This document shows positions 33,537-41,768 of a stretch of 41,882 nucleotides of DNA, one piece after another. Origin of the DNA: JBFXCK01 sp050182275 (lineage in GTDB: Bacteria; Pseudomonadota; Alphaproteobacteria; SHNJ01); assembly GCA_050182275.1 (NCBI GenBank), contig JBFXCK010000016.1:1-41882 (forward strand), given 5' to 3'. The notes under the pieces were generated by a model. The model did no database searches, was not told the DNA's origin, and saw nothing but the letters and a program-made list of their open reading frames with translations. The position numbers and the translations under genes were made by a program. Position 1 is the stretch's first letter. The number at the start of each line of letters is the position of its first letter.

Positions 33537-35831
33537 ATGCATAAAAAGCTTTTTCCTTTCCTTTTGATCCTTCTTTTAATCACCGCCTGCAGCGAGCGCT
33601 ATTTGGCCAACCATCCTTTGCCCAGCAAAGAAGAATTGGCGCGCCAGGGCGGCGTTAGGTTAGAACGCCAGCAAGCCCCGCCTTTGCTGGACCAGGCAAT
33701 GGAATATGATTCACCCCTGGCCGGCCAATTGCCAAGAGCCGATGGCGGCGTGATCGGCGAATTTTCTTTCGATGGCGCCGCTTCGGGCATCAGCAACCGC
33801 GCCGCTTTGCCAGCGCCTAAGGGCGAGGGCACTAAAGAAGAAACCGTTGAAATTCTTTTCACCAATGCCTCTTTACGCGGCGTGATTGACGCGGTGTTCG
33901 CCCGCTATATCAAGCGCCCCTATGTCATCGCCCCCGATTTTCAAGACAATGAAGTGAGTTGGAGCGTTTCGGGCGACTTTACGCCCAAAGAAGTGCGCCA
34001 ATTATTGGAAACTTTTTTAACCGCGCAAGGCGTCCGCATTGCCGAACGCGACGGGATTTATATTATCAGCAGCAATGGCGATGGCGCCAAACCGATGAGC
34101 GCTGTCAGTCAAAATTACGGCGTGTGGCGCTTGCGCGCCGTGGATGCGGTTGAAGCCGCGCAAGTGGTGCGGCCCTTTATCGGCGGCGCCGAGCGGGTGC
34201 AAGTGCTGGACCGCCGCAATGTGCTGACCGTCATTGGCGGGCCGGCCGAGATCCGCGCCGTCGATAAATTCCTGCAAATCCTGGATGTGCCCGATTTCGC
34301 CGCCAAGCGCGTGATTATTTACGGGCCGCGCTATGTCAGCGCCGAAGGAATGCTGACCTTGCTGCAAAATTTGCCGCAACAGCTGGGCTTGAACACATCG
34401 GAAGGCAAACGCCAAATCGAGGCGGCTTTAATCGGCGGCACGCGCCGCTTGGTGATCGTGGCCGATTCTGCCGGCAGCCGGGAGGCGATTTTGCGCTACA
34501 TCGACCAGGTCGATACGCCAACCGCCCATCCCCGCCAGGTTTTCTTTTATTCGCTGCGCAACCAAACCGCCGAAGATTTGCGCAACGCCTTAACCGCGCT
34601 TCTGCCCGGCATTATTCCTGATCCAGCGGAAATTACTTTGGTCGCCAATACGCCGTCTAATGCGTTGATGATCAGCGCCACCGCCGATCAATATTATGAA
34701 TTGCGCAAAATCATCGACCGCCTGGATTACCGCATCCCCAGTGTGATGATCGACGCCACCATTGTCGAAGTGCAATTGAACGATTCTTTGGCTTACGGCG
34801 TTGAATGGTTCCTGCGCGGGCGGGAGGGCGATTTGGTCAACACCGCTGCGGTGAATTTGGGCAACCCGTTGAATATTCCCTCCCCCGTGCCGGGGCAAAT
34901 CAAACTGCTGTCGTCGCAGTGGGATTCACGGGCAACTTTGAATCTGCTGGCCAGCGAAACCAATTTGCGGGTTTTATCGCGGCCCAGGATTTTGGTGAAA
35001 AACCGCTCGACCGCCACAATTAAAAGCATCGACCAGGTGCGGGTTTTGAAATCGGTTTTGACCACCGACGTCACGGTCGGCGGCAGCAATATCCCTAGAC
35101 GGGAATTTGAGGAAAAAGATGTCGGCATCACCTTGCAAGTCACGCCGCGCATCGCCGAAGATGGCAGCATTAATATGAATGTAAAAATCGAAGATTCCCG
35201 CCAAGGGGCGAATGATACCAGCAGCGGCGAATCGCAACCCACCTTCAATGTGCGCGAAGTCAACACCGAACTGTTAAGCCAAAACGGCCAAACCATTCTG
35301 ATCGGCGGCTTGATTAAAAACAATTTAAGCCGCGAACGGCAAAAAATCCCGTTCTTCGGCAATCTGCCCTTGATCGGCGATGCGTTCCGCAACTTAGCCG
35401 ATGAAAACCAGCGCACCGAATTGATCGTGTTCCTAACGCCCTATTTGGCCAGCGATGAAATGTCGGCTAAATTGTTGAGCGAAGCGGTTTCGAACATGGC
35501 GATGCTGAATCCCGACATGGCGCGCAATGCCGAGGCGCCCGGTTTATATCTAGGCGCGGCGCAGCCAACGGCGGTGGAAGCGCCGCCGCCGCCCGCGCCT
35601 AAGCCCGCCAAGGCGGTGCGGAAATCTGCGCCAAGGCCTTTGGAAACGCCGCGCAGTTTGCCGGCCCCGCCCGATGCTTTGCCGGAATCTAGCTTAAACA
35701 TGCCGGAACAAACCCCGCCGGCGCCGCCGCCTTCCCCCGATATAACGGCGGAAGACCGCTATCAGCCGCGCAGTCCCGGCTCCCCCCGCGGACGTCCGAC
35801 CTTAGCGCCCGCGCCGGCCCAGGCTAATTAA
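33537..35831 (+). CDS. gspD: Type II secretin GspD, lipoprotein form with Pro-rich tail
   Basis: This is the outer-membrane channel of the system. The N-terminus is a lipoprotein signal with lipobox ITAC (Cys18). An N0-like domain (EILFTNASLRGVIDAVFARY onward, residues about 105-180) is followed by N1-N3 repeats and the secretin core, which includes the signature IPFFGNLPLIGDAFR (from residue 604). After residue about 672 comes a Pro/Ala-rich tail of some 90 residues instead of a recognisable pilotin-binding S domain. The lipid anchor may replace a separate pilotin. The gene is 764 codons long and lies in the operon between gspC and the gspL-like gene. Confidence 0.95.
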   Translation: MHKKLFPFLLILLLITACSERYLANHPLPSKEELARQGGVRLERQQAPPLLDQAMEYDSPLAGQLPRADGGVIGEFSFDGAASGISNRAALPAPKGEGTKEETVEILFTNASLRGVIDAVFARYIKRPYVIAPDFQDNEVSWSVSGDFTPKEVRQLLETFLTAQGVRIAERDGIYIISSNGDGAKPMSAVSQNYGVWRLRAVDAVEAAQVVRPFIGGAERVQVLDRRNVLTVIGGPAEIRAVDKFLQILDVPDFAAKRVIIYGPRYVSAEGMLTLLQNLPQQLGLNTSEGKRQIEAALIGGTRRLVIVADSAGSREAILRYIDQVDTPTAHPRQVFFYSLRNQTAEDLRNALTALLPGIIPDPAEITLVANTPSNALMISATADQYYELRKIIDRLDYRIPSVMIDATIVEVQLNDSLAYGVEWFLRGREGDLVNTAAVNLGNPLNIPSPVPGQIKLLSSQWDSRATLNLLASETNLRVLSRPRILVKNRSTATIKSIDQVRVLKSVLTTDVTVGGSNIPRREFEEKDVGITLQVTPRIAEDGSINMNVKIEDSRQGANDTSSGESQPTFNVREVNTELLSQNGQTILIGGLIKNNLSRERQKIPFFGNLPLIGDAFRNLADENQRTELIVFLTPYLASDEMSAKLLSEAVSNMAMLNPDMARNAEAPGLYLGAAQPTAVEAPPPPAPKPAKAVRKSAPRPLETPRSLPAPPDALPESSLNMPEQTPPAPPPSPDITAEDRYQPRSPGSPRGRPTLAPAPAQAN

Positions 35832-35836
35832 GGCCC

Positions 35837-36754
35837 ATGAGCGCCAGCCTGCCCCATCGTTTGATCGCCATCGACGCCACCCGCAAGGCGCAGCATTTCC
35901 GCCTTCAGCGCAATTTGATAGGCGCTTGGCGGATTGAAAGCATGCCGGGCTTGGCGTTAAGGGGCGCCAATGAAAATTATATCTTAGCGCTTGACCCTTC
36001 GCTTCCTTACCAGCGCCATGCCGGGGCCGAGGCCAAGAATATCGATGAAGCAAAACGCCAAGCGCCCGATTTATTTCCCTTCCCGCCGGAAGATACGCAT
36101 TACGCCGCCAGCCCCAGGCCTGAAGGCGGCTTTACCGCCTATGCCATGCCTAAAGGCGATTTGGCGCATTTCGCCCAGGATTTAAAGCAACCGCCGCTTG
36201 GCATTATTGTCGCGGAAAATAATGTTGCGGCCCTTACCGCGGCGCTTGATACGCGGCTTGAATTGGGCCAGGCCAATGATTTACAGCAACCCGCCACCGC
36301 TTTGCGGCACCCGGCGCAAGACCGGTTTTTGCGCTTGAGCCTGATTTTTATTTTAATTCTGGCCGGCGGCTTATATATCAGCCAATGGTACGGCAAAAGC
36401 ATGTATGCCAGCACGCAAAAGGCCAATCAACTATTGGCTCAAAATTTAAGCGTGCCGATAAGCCAAGCCGAAAATTTAAAATTCTGGCAAACAATGCTGG
36501 CAGCCGATCAATCGGCCGCCTTAGGCCACCCCGCCTTGCAGCAAAAACTGCGCCAAGTTTTTAAAACCTTGCCCGACGGCGTTTCGATCGACCGCTTGGA
36601 TTATGCCAATAACCAGCTAACCATCAGCGGCCTGATGAGCAGCAATGCGCAAGAAAGCGTTGCGGGCTGGGCGCAATCGCTTGCCGGCCCCGCCCCGCAA
36701 ATCACTAAATTGCCCAAGCACGACCGGTATCTTTTTACCCTTTCTATTCCTTAA
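35837..36754 (+). CDS. gspL: GspL-like type II secretion protein
   Basis: This 305-aa protein has a cytoplasmic N-terminal half of actin-like/PilM type (LIAIDATRKAQHFRLQ at the start), one membrane segment at residues about 165-183 (LRLSLIFILILAGGLYISQ) and a periplasmic ferredoxin-like domain (LPDGVSIDRLDYANNQLTISG) of PilN/GspL type. It would recruit GspE to the membrane. The position after gspD is unusual, since gspL normally precedes gspM. It is shorter than typical GspL, chiefly in the cytoplasmic domain. Confidence 0.75.
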   Translation: MSASLPHRLIAIDATRKAQHFRLQRNLIGAWRIESMPGLALRGANENYILALDPSLPYQRHAGAEAKNIDEAKRQAPDLFPFPPEDTHYAASPRPEGGFTAYAMPKGDLAHFAQDLKQPPLGIIVAENNVAALTAALDTRLELGQANDLQQPATALRHPAQDRFLRLSLIFILILAGGLYISQWYGKSMYASTQKANQLLAQNLSVPISQAENLKFWQTMLAADQSAALGHPALQQKLRQVFKTLPDGVSIDRLDYANNQLTISGLMSSNAQESVAGWAQSLAGPAPQITKLPKHDRYLFTLSIP

Positions 36755-36814
36755 GGCTTGCGCATTTAAGGAAAGGCTTTTATCTTAAGGCCTGATTTTT
36801 TCAAGGGAATTCCG

Positions 36815-37402
36815 ATGCGTTATTTTTTACTGCTTGGCGTTTTAGTAATGGGCTTGCAAGCTTGCGCGCCCTTGCCGCCTATGCCCCCGGTTTATTTAAG
36901 CTGGCTGCATTCTTCGGCCGCCCGCACCGCGCAAGAAGGCATGCTGGAGGCAAATGCCGGCGATTCCGACCGTTACTACCGCGCGCATTTGCGCATCAAT
37001 GGGCAAGATAAAACCATCACCACCAGGGCGCCCTTGGTCTTAGGGCGCCTTGGCCGGGGGGATGAGGAAGCCTATTCGATTGCGCGGTTTTCTTACGATC
37101 AAAATGAAATCCATCTTTTTTCCCGCAATCCGCAAAATGGCGAAGGCTTTAGGGCGATTATTCCGCTGGAAGATGTGAAAACCTATCCTGAATTCAGCTT
37201 TCCCATCATTCGCGATGGAAAATTGAAAATGCTGCCCGTCCAAATTATTAGCGTTGAGCGCCGCCCCGACAGGCCCGATGCTGTTAAAGGCATGCGCTAT
37301 TATTTGCAGCGTCATTTGCCCGATGTGCCCGATCAGAAACTGCCCTATAAAAGCGAAATTGAAGCCGAGAAAAAAAGAACCCCCGTCCGCCAGGATTTTT
37401 AA
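36815..37402 (+). CDS. Lipoprotein, paralogue 1 of a tandem pair
   Basis: The 195-aa protein has a lipobox LQAC (Cys17). I do not recognise the family. The mature domain has the pattern LRINGQ...TITTRAPLV, then IHLFSRNPQNGEGF and PEFSFPI, which recurs in order in the next gene, so the two are duplicates. This copy has an extra C-terminal tail of about 50 basic/acidic residues. It follows the gspL-like gene by 60 bases on the same strand and is probably part of the type II transcription unit. A role as secretin assembly or envelope-anchoring factor is inference. Confidence 0.75.
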   Translation: MRYFLLLGVLVMGLQACAPLPPMPPVYLSWLHSSAARTAQEGMLEANAGDSDRYYRAHLRINGQDKTITTRAPLVLGRLGRGDEEAYSIARFSYDQNEIHLFSRNPQNGEGFRAIIPLEDVKTYPEFSFPIIRDGKLKMLPVQIISVERRPDRPDAVKGMRYYLQRHLPDVPDQKLPYKSEIEAEKKRTPVRQDF

Positions 37403-37858
37403 ATGATGAAACGCTTCCTTCTTCTGTTCACTTGCTTAGCGGCGCTGAGCGCCTGCGCCAAGGTTGGGTACTTTTTTAACCAGGGTGAAAAAAGGGGCGG
37501 AAAAGAGGCCTATTTGCTGCAGCAAACCTTGCTGGGCGCGCAAAATATTGATCCCGGCCGCGTGCATACCGTGCGCTTGCTTGTTAACGGCCAGCGGGTC
37601 GAAGTCACCAGCCAGGCGCCCAGCGTCATCGCCAGCGAGGGCGAGGAGCAAGAGCGTTTTGTCAGTTTAATTGTCTTCAGCCCCGATTACAGCCATTTGA
37701 TTTTTTTCACCCGCAGCCCGGAAAACGGCCAGGCCTTGATGCAGCGTGTTTTGCTGGCCGGGCTTGGCGCCAAACCAAGCTTTACTTTCCCGATTGTCAC
37801 CGGCCCAACCGTCAGCCCCGCCCGCATCGAGGTGCTGGATTCTTTCGTGGCGTTTTAA
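37403..37858 (+). CDS. Lipoprotein, paralogue 2 of a tandem pair
   Basis: The 151-aa protein has lipobox LSAC (Cys18). It begins directly after the stop of the preceding gene (TAAATG). LLVNGQ...VTSQAPSV, LIFFTRSPENGQAL and PSFTFPI align with the preceding protein without large gaps, marking a tandem duplication followed by divergence. The family is not recognised. Its stop overlaps that of the convergent folC gene by four bases. Confidence 0.75.
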   Translation: MMKRFLLLFTCLAALSACAKVGYFFNQGEKRGGKEAYLLQQTLLGAQNIDPGRVHTVRLLVNGQRVEVTSQAPSVIASEGEEQERFVSLIVFSPDYSHLIFFTRSPENGQALMQRVLLAGLGAKPSFTFPIVTGPTVSPARIEVLDSFVAF

Positions 37859-39183
37859 GCCGGATATTCCTGATTAGCCTTTAATACTTTTCCCGCCAAA
37901 TACAGCGAGCCGGTGATGATGATGCGTCCGGCGTTGCTATTATGCGCAATAATACGCTTGAAAGCTTCCTTGACATCCAAGCAGGAAGCGGCGGCAAACC
38001 CTTCCCTGCCAAACAGCGCCGCCAATTCATCGGCGCCGAAAGAATTGGGCTCTCCCGCAATCGGCACGGTATAGATTTTTTCCGCATAAGCGCCCAAGGC
38101 TTTGATAAAAGCGGCGGCGTCTTTGGTGTTCAACATGCCCAGAATTAAATAAAGCGGCTTATCGCGCCAGGTTTTTAAAGTTTGCGCCAACGCCAACGCG
38201 CCCGCCGTATTATGCGCGCCGTCCAGCCATGCCTCGATTGAAGGCGGTAAAAAAGATGTTAGCGGGCCGCTTTTAAGGCGCTGCAAGCGCGCCGGCCAAA
38301 CGGCGCTTAACAATCCGCGGTAAATCGCCTCGTCGCGCACCGGGAAGGCGCGGATTTTTCTGATGGCGGCCACTGCTGTCGCCGCATTGTCGATTTGGTG
38401 CGGCCCCCTTAACGCCGGAGACGGCAAGGATAATTGTTCATCGCGCGATTTGAATATCAACCGTTCGCCCGCGCTATAGCCCCACCACTCGACTCCGCAG
38501 CGGTAAAGCGGGATACGGCGCTCGAGCGCATAATCGACGATCACCTTGGCCGCCTCGGGCAATTGCGGGCCGACAATCGAAACAGATCCCGGTTTTTGAA
38601 TGCAGGCTTTTTCATAAGCGATTGCCGCCAATGTCTCGCCCAATAAATGGGTATGATCGAGGGAAACCGGCGTAATCACGGTCGCCAAAGGCTGGTCGAT
38701 GACGTTGGTTGCATCCAGCCTGCCGCCCAGGCCGGTTTCCAGGAGCGTCACATCGCCCGGCACTTTGCTGAACAGCAAAAACGCCGCGGCCGTGGCAAGC
38801 TCAAAAAAAGTCACCGGCTCATGGCCGGCGGCGGATTGCGCTTCTTCCAGCGCCGCCTCTAAGGCCTCATCGCTCACCAAGGCGCCGCGAAGGCGGATGC
38901 GCTCGTTAAAGCGCACCAAATGCGGCGAGGTATAGACATGCACTTGACGCCCGGATGCCTCGAGGATCGCGCGCAAATAGGCAATGGTTGACCCCTTGCC
39001 GTTGGTGCCGGCGACATGAATGGCGGGCGGGATTTTACGTTCGGGGTTGCCCAATTTATCGAGCAGTTTTTGGGTGCGCGCCACCCCCAGATCGATATCG
39101 TTGGGAAAAGATTGGCGCAATCTCAGCGCCAAGTCCAAGAGCTTGGCATGAAGCGGGCTGTCGGCTTCAAGCGCGATGCTCAT
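37855..39183 (-). CDS. folC: Bifunctional dihydrofolate synthase/folylpolyglutamate synthase
   Basis: FolC adds glutamate to dihydropteroate and then to folates. It is a Mur-ligase-like ATP-dependent enzyme. The P-loop HVAGTNGKGST (residues 57-66), TSPHLVRFNERIR and LDGAHNTAGA are the family motifs. At 442 aa it is of normal length. It starts three bases after the accD stop, the usual alphaproteobacterial accD-folC pair. Confidence 0.96.
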   Translation of the reverse strand: MSIALEADSPLHAKLLDLALRLRQSFPNDIDLGVARTQKLLDKLGNPERKIPPAIHVAGTNGKGSTIAYLRAILEASGRQVHVYTSPHLVRFNERIRLRGALVSDEALEAALEEAQSAAGHEPVTFFELATAAAFLLFSKVPGDVTLLETGLGGRLDATNVIDQPLATVITPVSLDHTHLLGETLAAIAYEKACIQKPGSVSIVGPQLPEAAKVIVDYALERRIPLYRCGVEWWGYSAGERLIFKSRDEQLSLPSPALRGPHQIDNAATAVAAIRKIRAFPVRDEAIYRGLLSAVWPARLQRLKSGPLTSFLPPSIEAWLDGAHNTAGALALAQTLKTWRDKPLYLILGMLNTKDAAAFIKALGAYAEKIYTVPIAGEPNSFGADELAALFGREGFAAASCLDVKEAFKRIIAHNSNAGRIIITGSLYLAGKVLKANQEYPA

Positions 39184-39186
39184 GGC

Positions 39187-40062
39187 TTATACTTTCGCCA
39201 AGGCGGGGCTTCCCTTAAGATTCAGCAACATCGCCAATAGCGAGGAAAGCCTGGTTTTCAATTCTTTGCGCGGCACCACGATATCCACCATGCCGTGATC
39301 GCGTAAATATTCGGCGCGCTGGAAACCTTCGGGCAGTTTTTGACGGATGGTTTCCTCGATCACGCGGGCGCCGGCAAAGCCGATGACCGAGCCGGGTTCA
39401 GCCAAAGTGATATCGCCCACCATGGCGAAGGAAGCGCTAACGCCGCCCGTGGTAGGATCGGTTAAAATCACCAAATAGGGCAATCTCGCCTGCTTTAATT
39501 TTTCCGAGGCGATGATCGAGCGCGGCATTTGCATCAAAGATAAAATCCCTTCCTGCATGCGGGCCCCGCCCGAGGCCGGAATGGCGATCAGGGGGCAGCG
39601 GTGCTGAAGCGCCGCTTCGGCCGCCACCAATAAACCTTCGCCCACCGCCGTTCCCATCGAACCGCCCATGAAGGAAAAATCGAACGCCGCGATCACCGCC
39701 GGAATGCCGTTGATGCGGCCATAGCCGGCTTGGATGGCGTCTTGCTTTTTGGTTTGCTCGCGCGCTTCTTTTAAGCGGTCGGCATAACGTTTGCGGTCTT
39801 TGAATTTCAGCGGATCGGCCGCAACAGCGGGCAAGGGCAGGCTTTCCCATTTGCCGTTATCGAACAGCAACGCCAAACGCTGATCGACCGTTAAACGCAA
39901 ATGATGCTGGCAATGCGGGCAGACATGCAAATTGGTTTCCAGATCGCGGTGAAAAATTAATTGGCCGCAAACCGGGCATTTCTTCCAGAGATTATCCGGA
40001 ATATCTTTTTGCCCTACCAGCGCCCTAATTTTCGGACGAACAACGCGCGTCAGCCAACTCAT
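39187..40062 (-). CDS. accD: Acetyl-CoA carboxylase carboxyltransferase subunit beta
   Basis: AccD with AccA transfers carboxyl from biotin to acetyl-CoA in the first step of fatty acid synthesis. The N-terminal zinc ribbon has Cys29, Cys32, Cys48 and Cys51 (CPVC...CPHC). The crotonase-fold core shows GGARMQEGILSLMQM and TDPTTGGVSASFAM, the oxyanion and substrate-binding blocks. At 291 aa it is of standard length. It lies between pyrF and folC; trpFBA, often found upstream of accD in alphaproteobacteria, are missing. Confidence 0.97.
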   Translation of the reverse strand: MSWLTRVVRPKIRALVGQKDIPDNLWKKCPVCGQLIFHRDLETNLHVCPHCQHHLRLTVDQRLALLFDNGKWESLPLPAVAADPLKFKDRKRYADRLKEAREQTKKQDAIQAGYGRINGIPAVIAAFDFSFMGGSMGTAVGEGLLVAAEAALQHRCPLIAIPASGGARMQEGILSLMQMPRSIIASEKLKQARLPYLVILTDPTTGGVSASFAMVGDITLAEPGSVIGFAGARVIEETIRQKLPEGFQRAEYLRDHGMVDIVVPRKELKTRLSSLLAMLLNLKGSPALAKV

Positions 40063-40095
40063 AATGTCCCTACATTTCCTATCGGTTCCGGCTCT

Positions 40096-40827
40096 TTACA
40101 ATACCGCGGCGATTTCTTCGGCCACGCGTTTGGCCGCCGCTTTCGGGTCTTGCGCCTGTGTAATGGGGCGGCCGATCACCAAATAATCGGCGCCCTCTTT
40201 AATTGCATCGGCCGGGGTCCAAACGCGTTTTTGATCGCCCGCTTCATTCGCCCAAGCGGGGCGGATGCCGGGCGTCACCAAGCGGAAATTCTTGCCCTTT
40301 TGCTCGCGCAATAGCGATAATTCACGCGGGGAAGCCACCACCCCATCCAGCCCATTCAACTGCGCCAATTCCGCCAAACGCTTGACGCGGTCGGCGGTTT
40401 TTTGCTTTAGGCCGAGCAAGCTCATATCGCCGTCATCCAAGCTGGTAAGAACGGTGACGCCCAGCAATTTAGGCTTGGGCTTGCCGGTTTCCTTGGCCAC
40501 CGAATCGGCGGCATCGACTGCGGCGCGCATCATATCGGTGCTGCCGCCGGTGTGCATGGTCATCATGCCAACGCCCAAGCGGCTGGCGGCGCGCACGGCG
40601 CCCGCAACCGTGTTCGGGATATCGTAATATTTCAAATCGAGCATGATCGGCACGCCCAGCTCTTGGATTTTTTTCAAGCCTTCCGGGCCTTGCGCCGTAA
40701 AAAATTCCAACCCTAATTTGAAAAAGCCGACCTGGCCTTTTAACGCCTTGGCCAAATTGACGGCGGCCGCCAAATCGGGCGTATCGACCGCGCAAATAAT
40801 CCGCTCAGAAGCCGAAAGCTTAGCCAT
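40096..40827 (-). CDS. pyrF: Orotidine 5'-phosphate decarboxylase
   Basis: PyrF catalyses the last step of UMP synthesis. The 243-aa TIM barrel carries the catalytic signature LDLKYYDIPNTV with the Lys-Asp pair, and PGIRPAW near the phosphate site. It starts 12 bases after the lapA stop and is followed by accD after 33 bases. Confidence 0.96.
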   Translation of the reverse strand: MAKLSASERIICAVDTPDLAAAVNLAKALKGQVGFFKLGLEFFTAQGPEGLKKIQELGVPIMLDLKYYDIPNTVAGAVRAASRLGVGMMTMHTGGSTDMMRAAVDAADSVAKETGKPKPKLLGVTVLTSLDDGDMSLLGLKQKTADRVKRLAELAQLNGLDGVVASPRELSLLREQKGKNFRLVTPGIRPAWANEAGDQKRVWTPADAIKEGADYLVIGRPITQAQDPKAAAKRVAEEIAAVL

Positions 40828-40839
40828 ATTTTTAATTCC

Positions 40840-41151
40840 CTACCATTTGCTGCCCGGCGGCTGATCGAGCTGCCGGCGCAAACGCTTGTTTTCTTTGCGC
40901 CAGCGGCGCAATTCCGCCCAGCCCAGCAAACGGCCTAAGGCATAGCCGATAACCACCATCAGCACAATTAATAAGCTTAATGAAAAGGACGTGGCGTAAG
41001 GCAAAGGCCATAAATTCACTTCCACCATTTGCGGGTTGCTGGCGACGAAGGCCACCACCAAAAACAAAAGCGGCACCCCCACTACCCAGCGTAAGAGATT
41101 TTTAAACCAGGCAAAGGAAGAGGATGCAGGAGCGGTCATCGCCAAGCTCAT
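40840..41151 (-). CDS. LapA-domain inner-membrane protein (DUF1049)
   Basis: The 103-aa protein has two membrane segments (residues about 22-42 and 57-77) and a basic cytoplasmic C-terminal helix (ELRRWRKENKRLRRQL), the LapA/YciS layout. In E. coli LapA works with LapB in lipopolysaccharide assembly control. NPQMVEVNLWPLP is the conserved loop. It starts two bases after ihfB, as in many alphaproteobacteria. No lapB follows here. Confidence 0.85.
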   Translation of the reverse strand: MSLAMTAPASSSFAWFKNLLRWVVGVPLLFLVVAFVASNPQMVEVNLWPLPYATSFSLSLLIVLMVVIGYALGRLLGWAELRRWRKENKRLRRQLDQPPGSKW

Positions 41152-41153
41152 AC

Positions 41154-41471
41154 TTAAACGTCGTCTTCGTCATCAACCGGAATCGGCGCGGTTGATTTGT
41201 TCAAACGTTCGCGCAATTCTTTGCCGGTTTTAAAGAACGGCACGCGCTTTTCGGCAACCGAAACTTGATCGCCGGTTCTGGGGTTGCGGCCAAGGCGCGC
41301 TTTGCGCCCGCGTGTCGAAAAGGCGCCGAAACCGCGCAGCTCGACCCGCTGGCCACGTTCGAGCGCTTTGGCGACTTCTTCGAATAAAGTGGTAATCAAG
41401 CGCTCGATGTCGCGCTGCATTAAATGCGGTTGGCGTTCCGCCAGCTTTGCTATCAGTTCCGAACGTGTCAT
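41154..41471 (-). CDS. ihfB: Integration host factor subunit beta
   Basis: IHF beta is the DNA-bending partner of IHF alpha. ATG 41471 gives 105 aa beginning MTRSELIAKLAERQPHL, the standard IhfB start, with AAGG upstream; a longer reading is not credible. The DNA-intercalating arm GRNPRTGDQVSV and the core ELRGFGAFSTR are intact. The tail after LNKS is acidic. It lies downstream of a gene that is probably rpsA, the usual order. Confidence 0.96.
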   Translation of the reverse strand: MTRSELIAKLAERQPHLMQRDIERLITTLFEEVAKALERGQRVELRGFGAFSTRGRKARLGRNPRTGDQVSVAEKRVPFFKTGKELRERLNKSTAPIPVDDEDDV

Positions 41472-41768
41472 CGCTATCAACCTTTTGAAGGAAAAAGAAA
41501 ATTCAAATAGACAGACGGAGAAAATGAAATACGTATAAGTCGTGGCCCAGAGACAAGCATAATCTTGGCTTGCTGCCAAGCCCTTGATTTATTAGCAAAA
41601 ACTGAATCCAAGAGCAAGAAGCGGGTGAAAGATTGAAATAAAATGTCTTGAAATGGGGATTTTAACGTAAAATCAGCCCAAATTGGGAGGATATGGCCTG
41701 CTTTTAACTTCGGCCCAGGGGGCTGGAAATCCAGCCCCCTTTTTATATTGGACGCTAAAAGCGGAAGA
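41472..41768. other. 297-base intergenic region between ihfB and the putative rpsA
   Basis: The region is AT-rich and has no credible coding sequence. It contains a short hairpin CTTGGC/GCCAAG (41564-41580) and a strong + strand-directed terminator (41717-41744). The ihfB promoter should lie here on the minus strand; I could not settle on one. Confidence 0.5.
41717..41744 (+). terminator. Strong rho-independent terminator facing the + strand
   Basis: A perfect ten-base-pair stem (AGGGGGCTGG with CCAGCCCCCT) and a four-base loop are followed by TTTTT on the + strand. On the minus strand the hairpin is followed by TGGGCC, not a T run, so it is not a canonical terminator for the minus-strand gene upstream. 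Confidence 0.75.
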
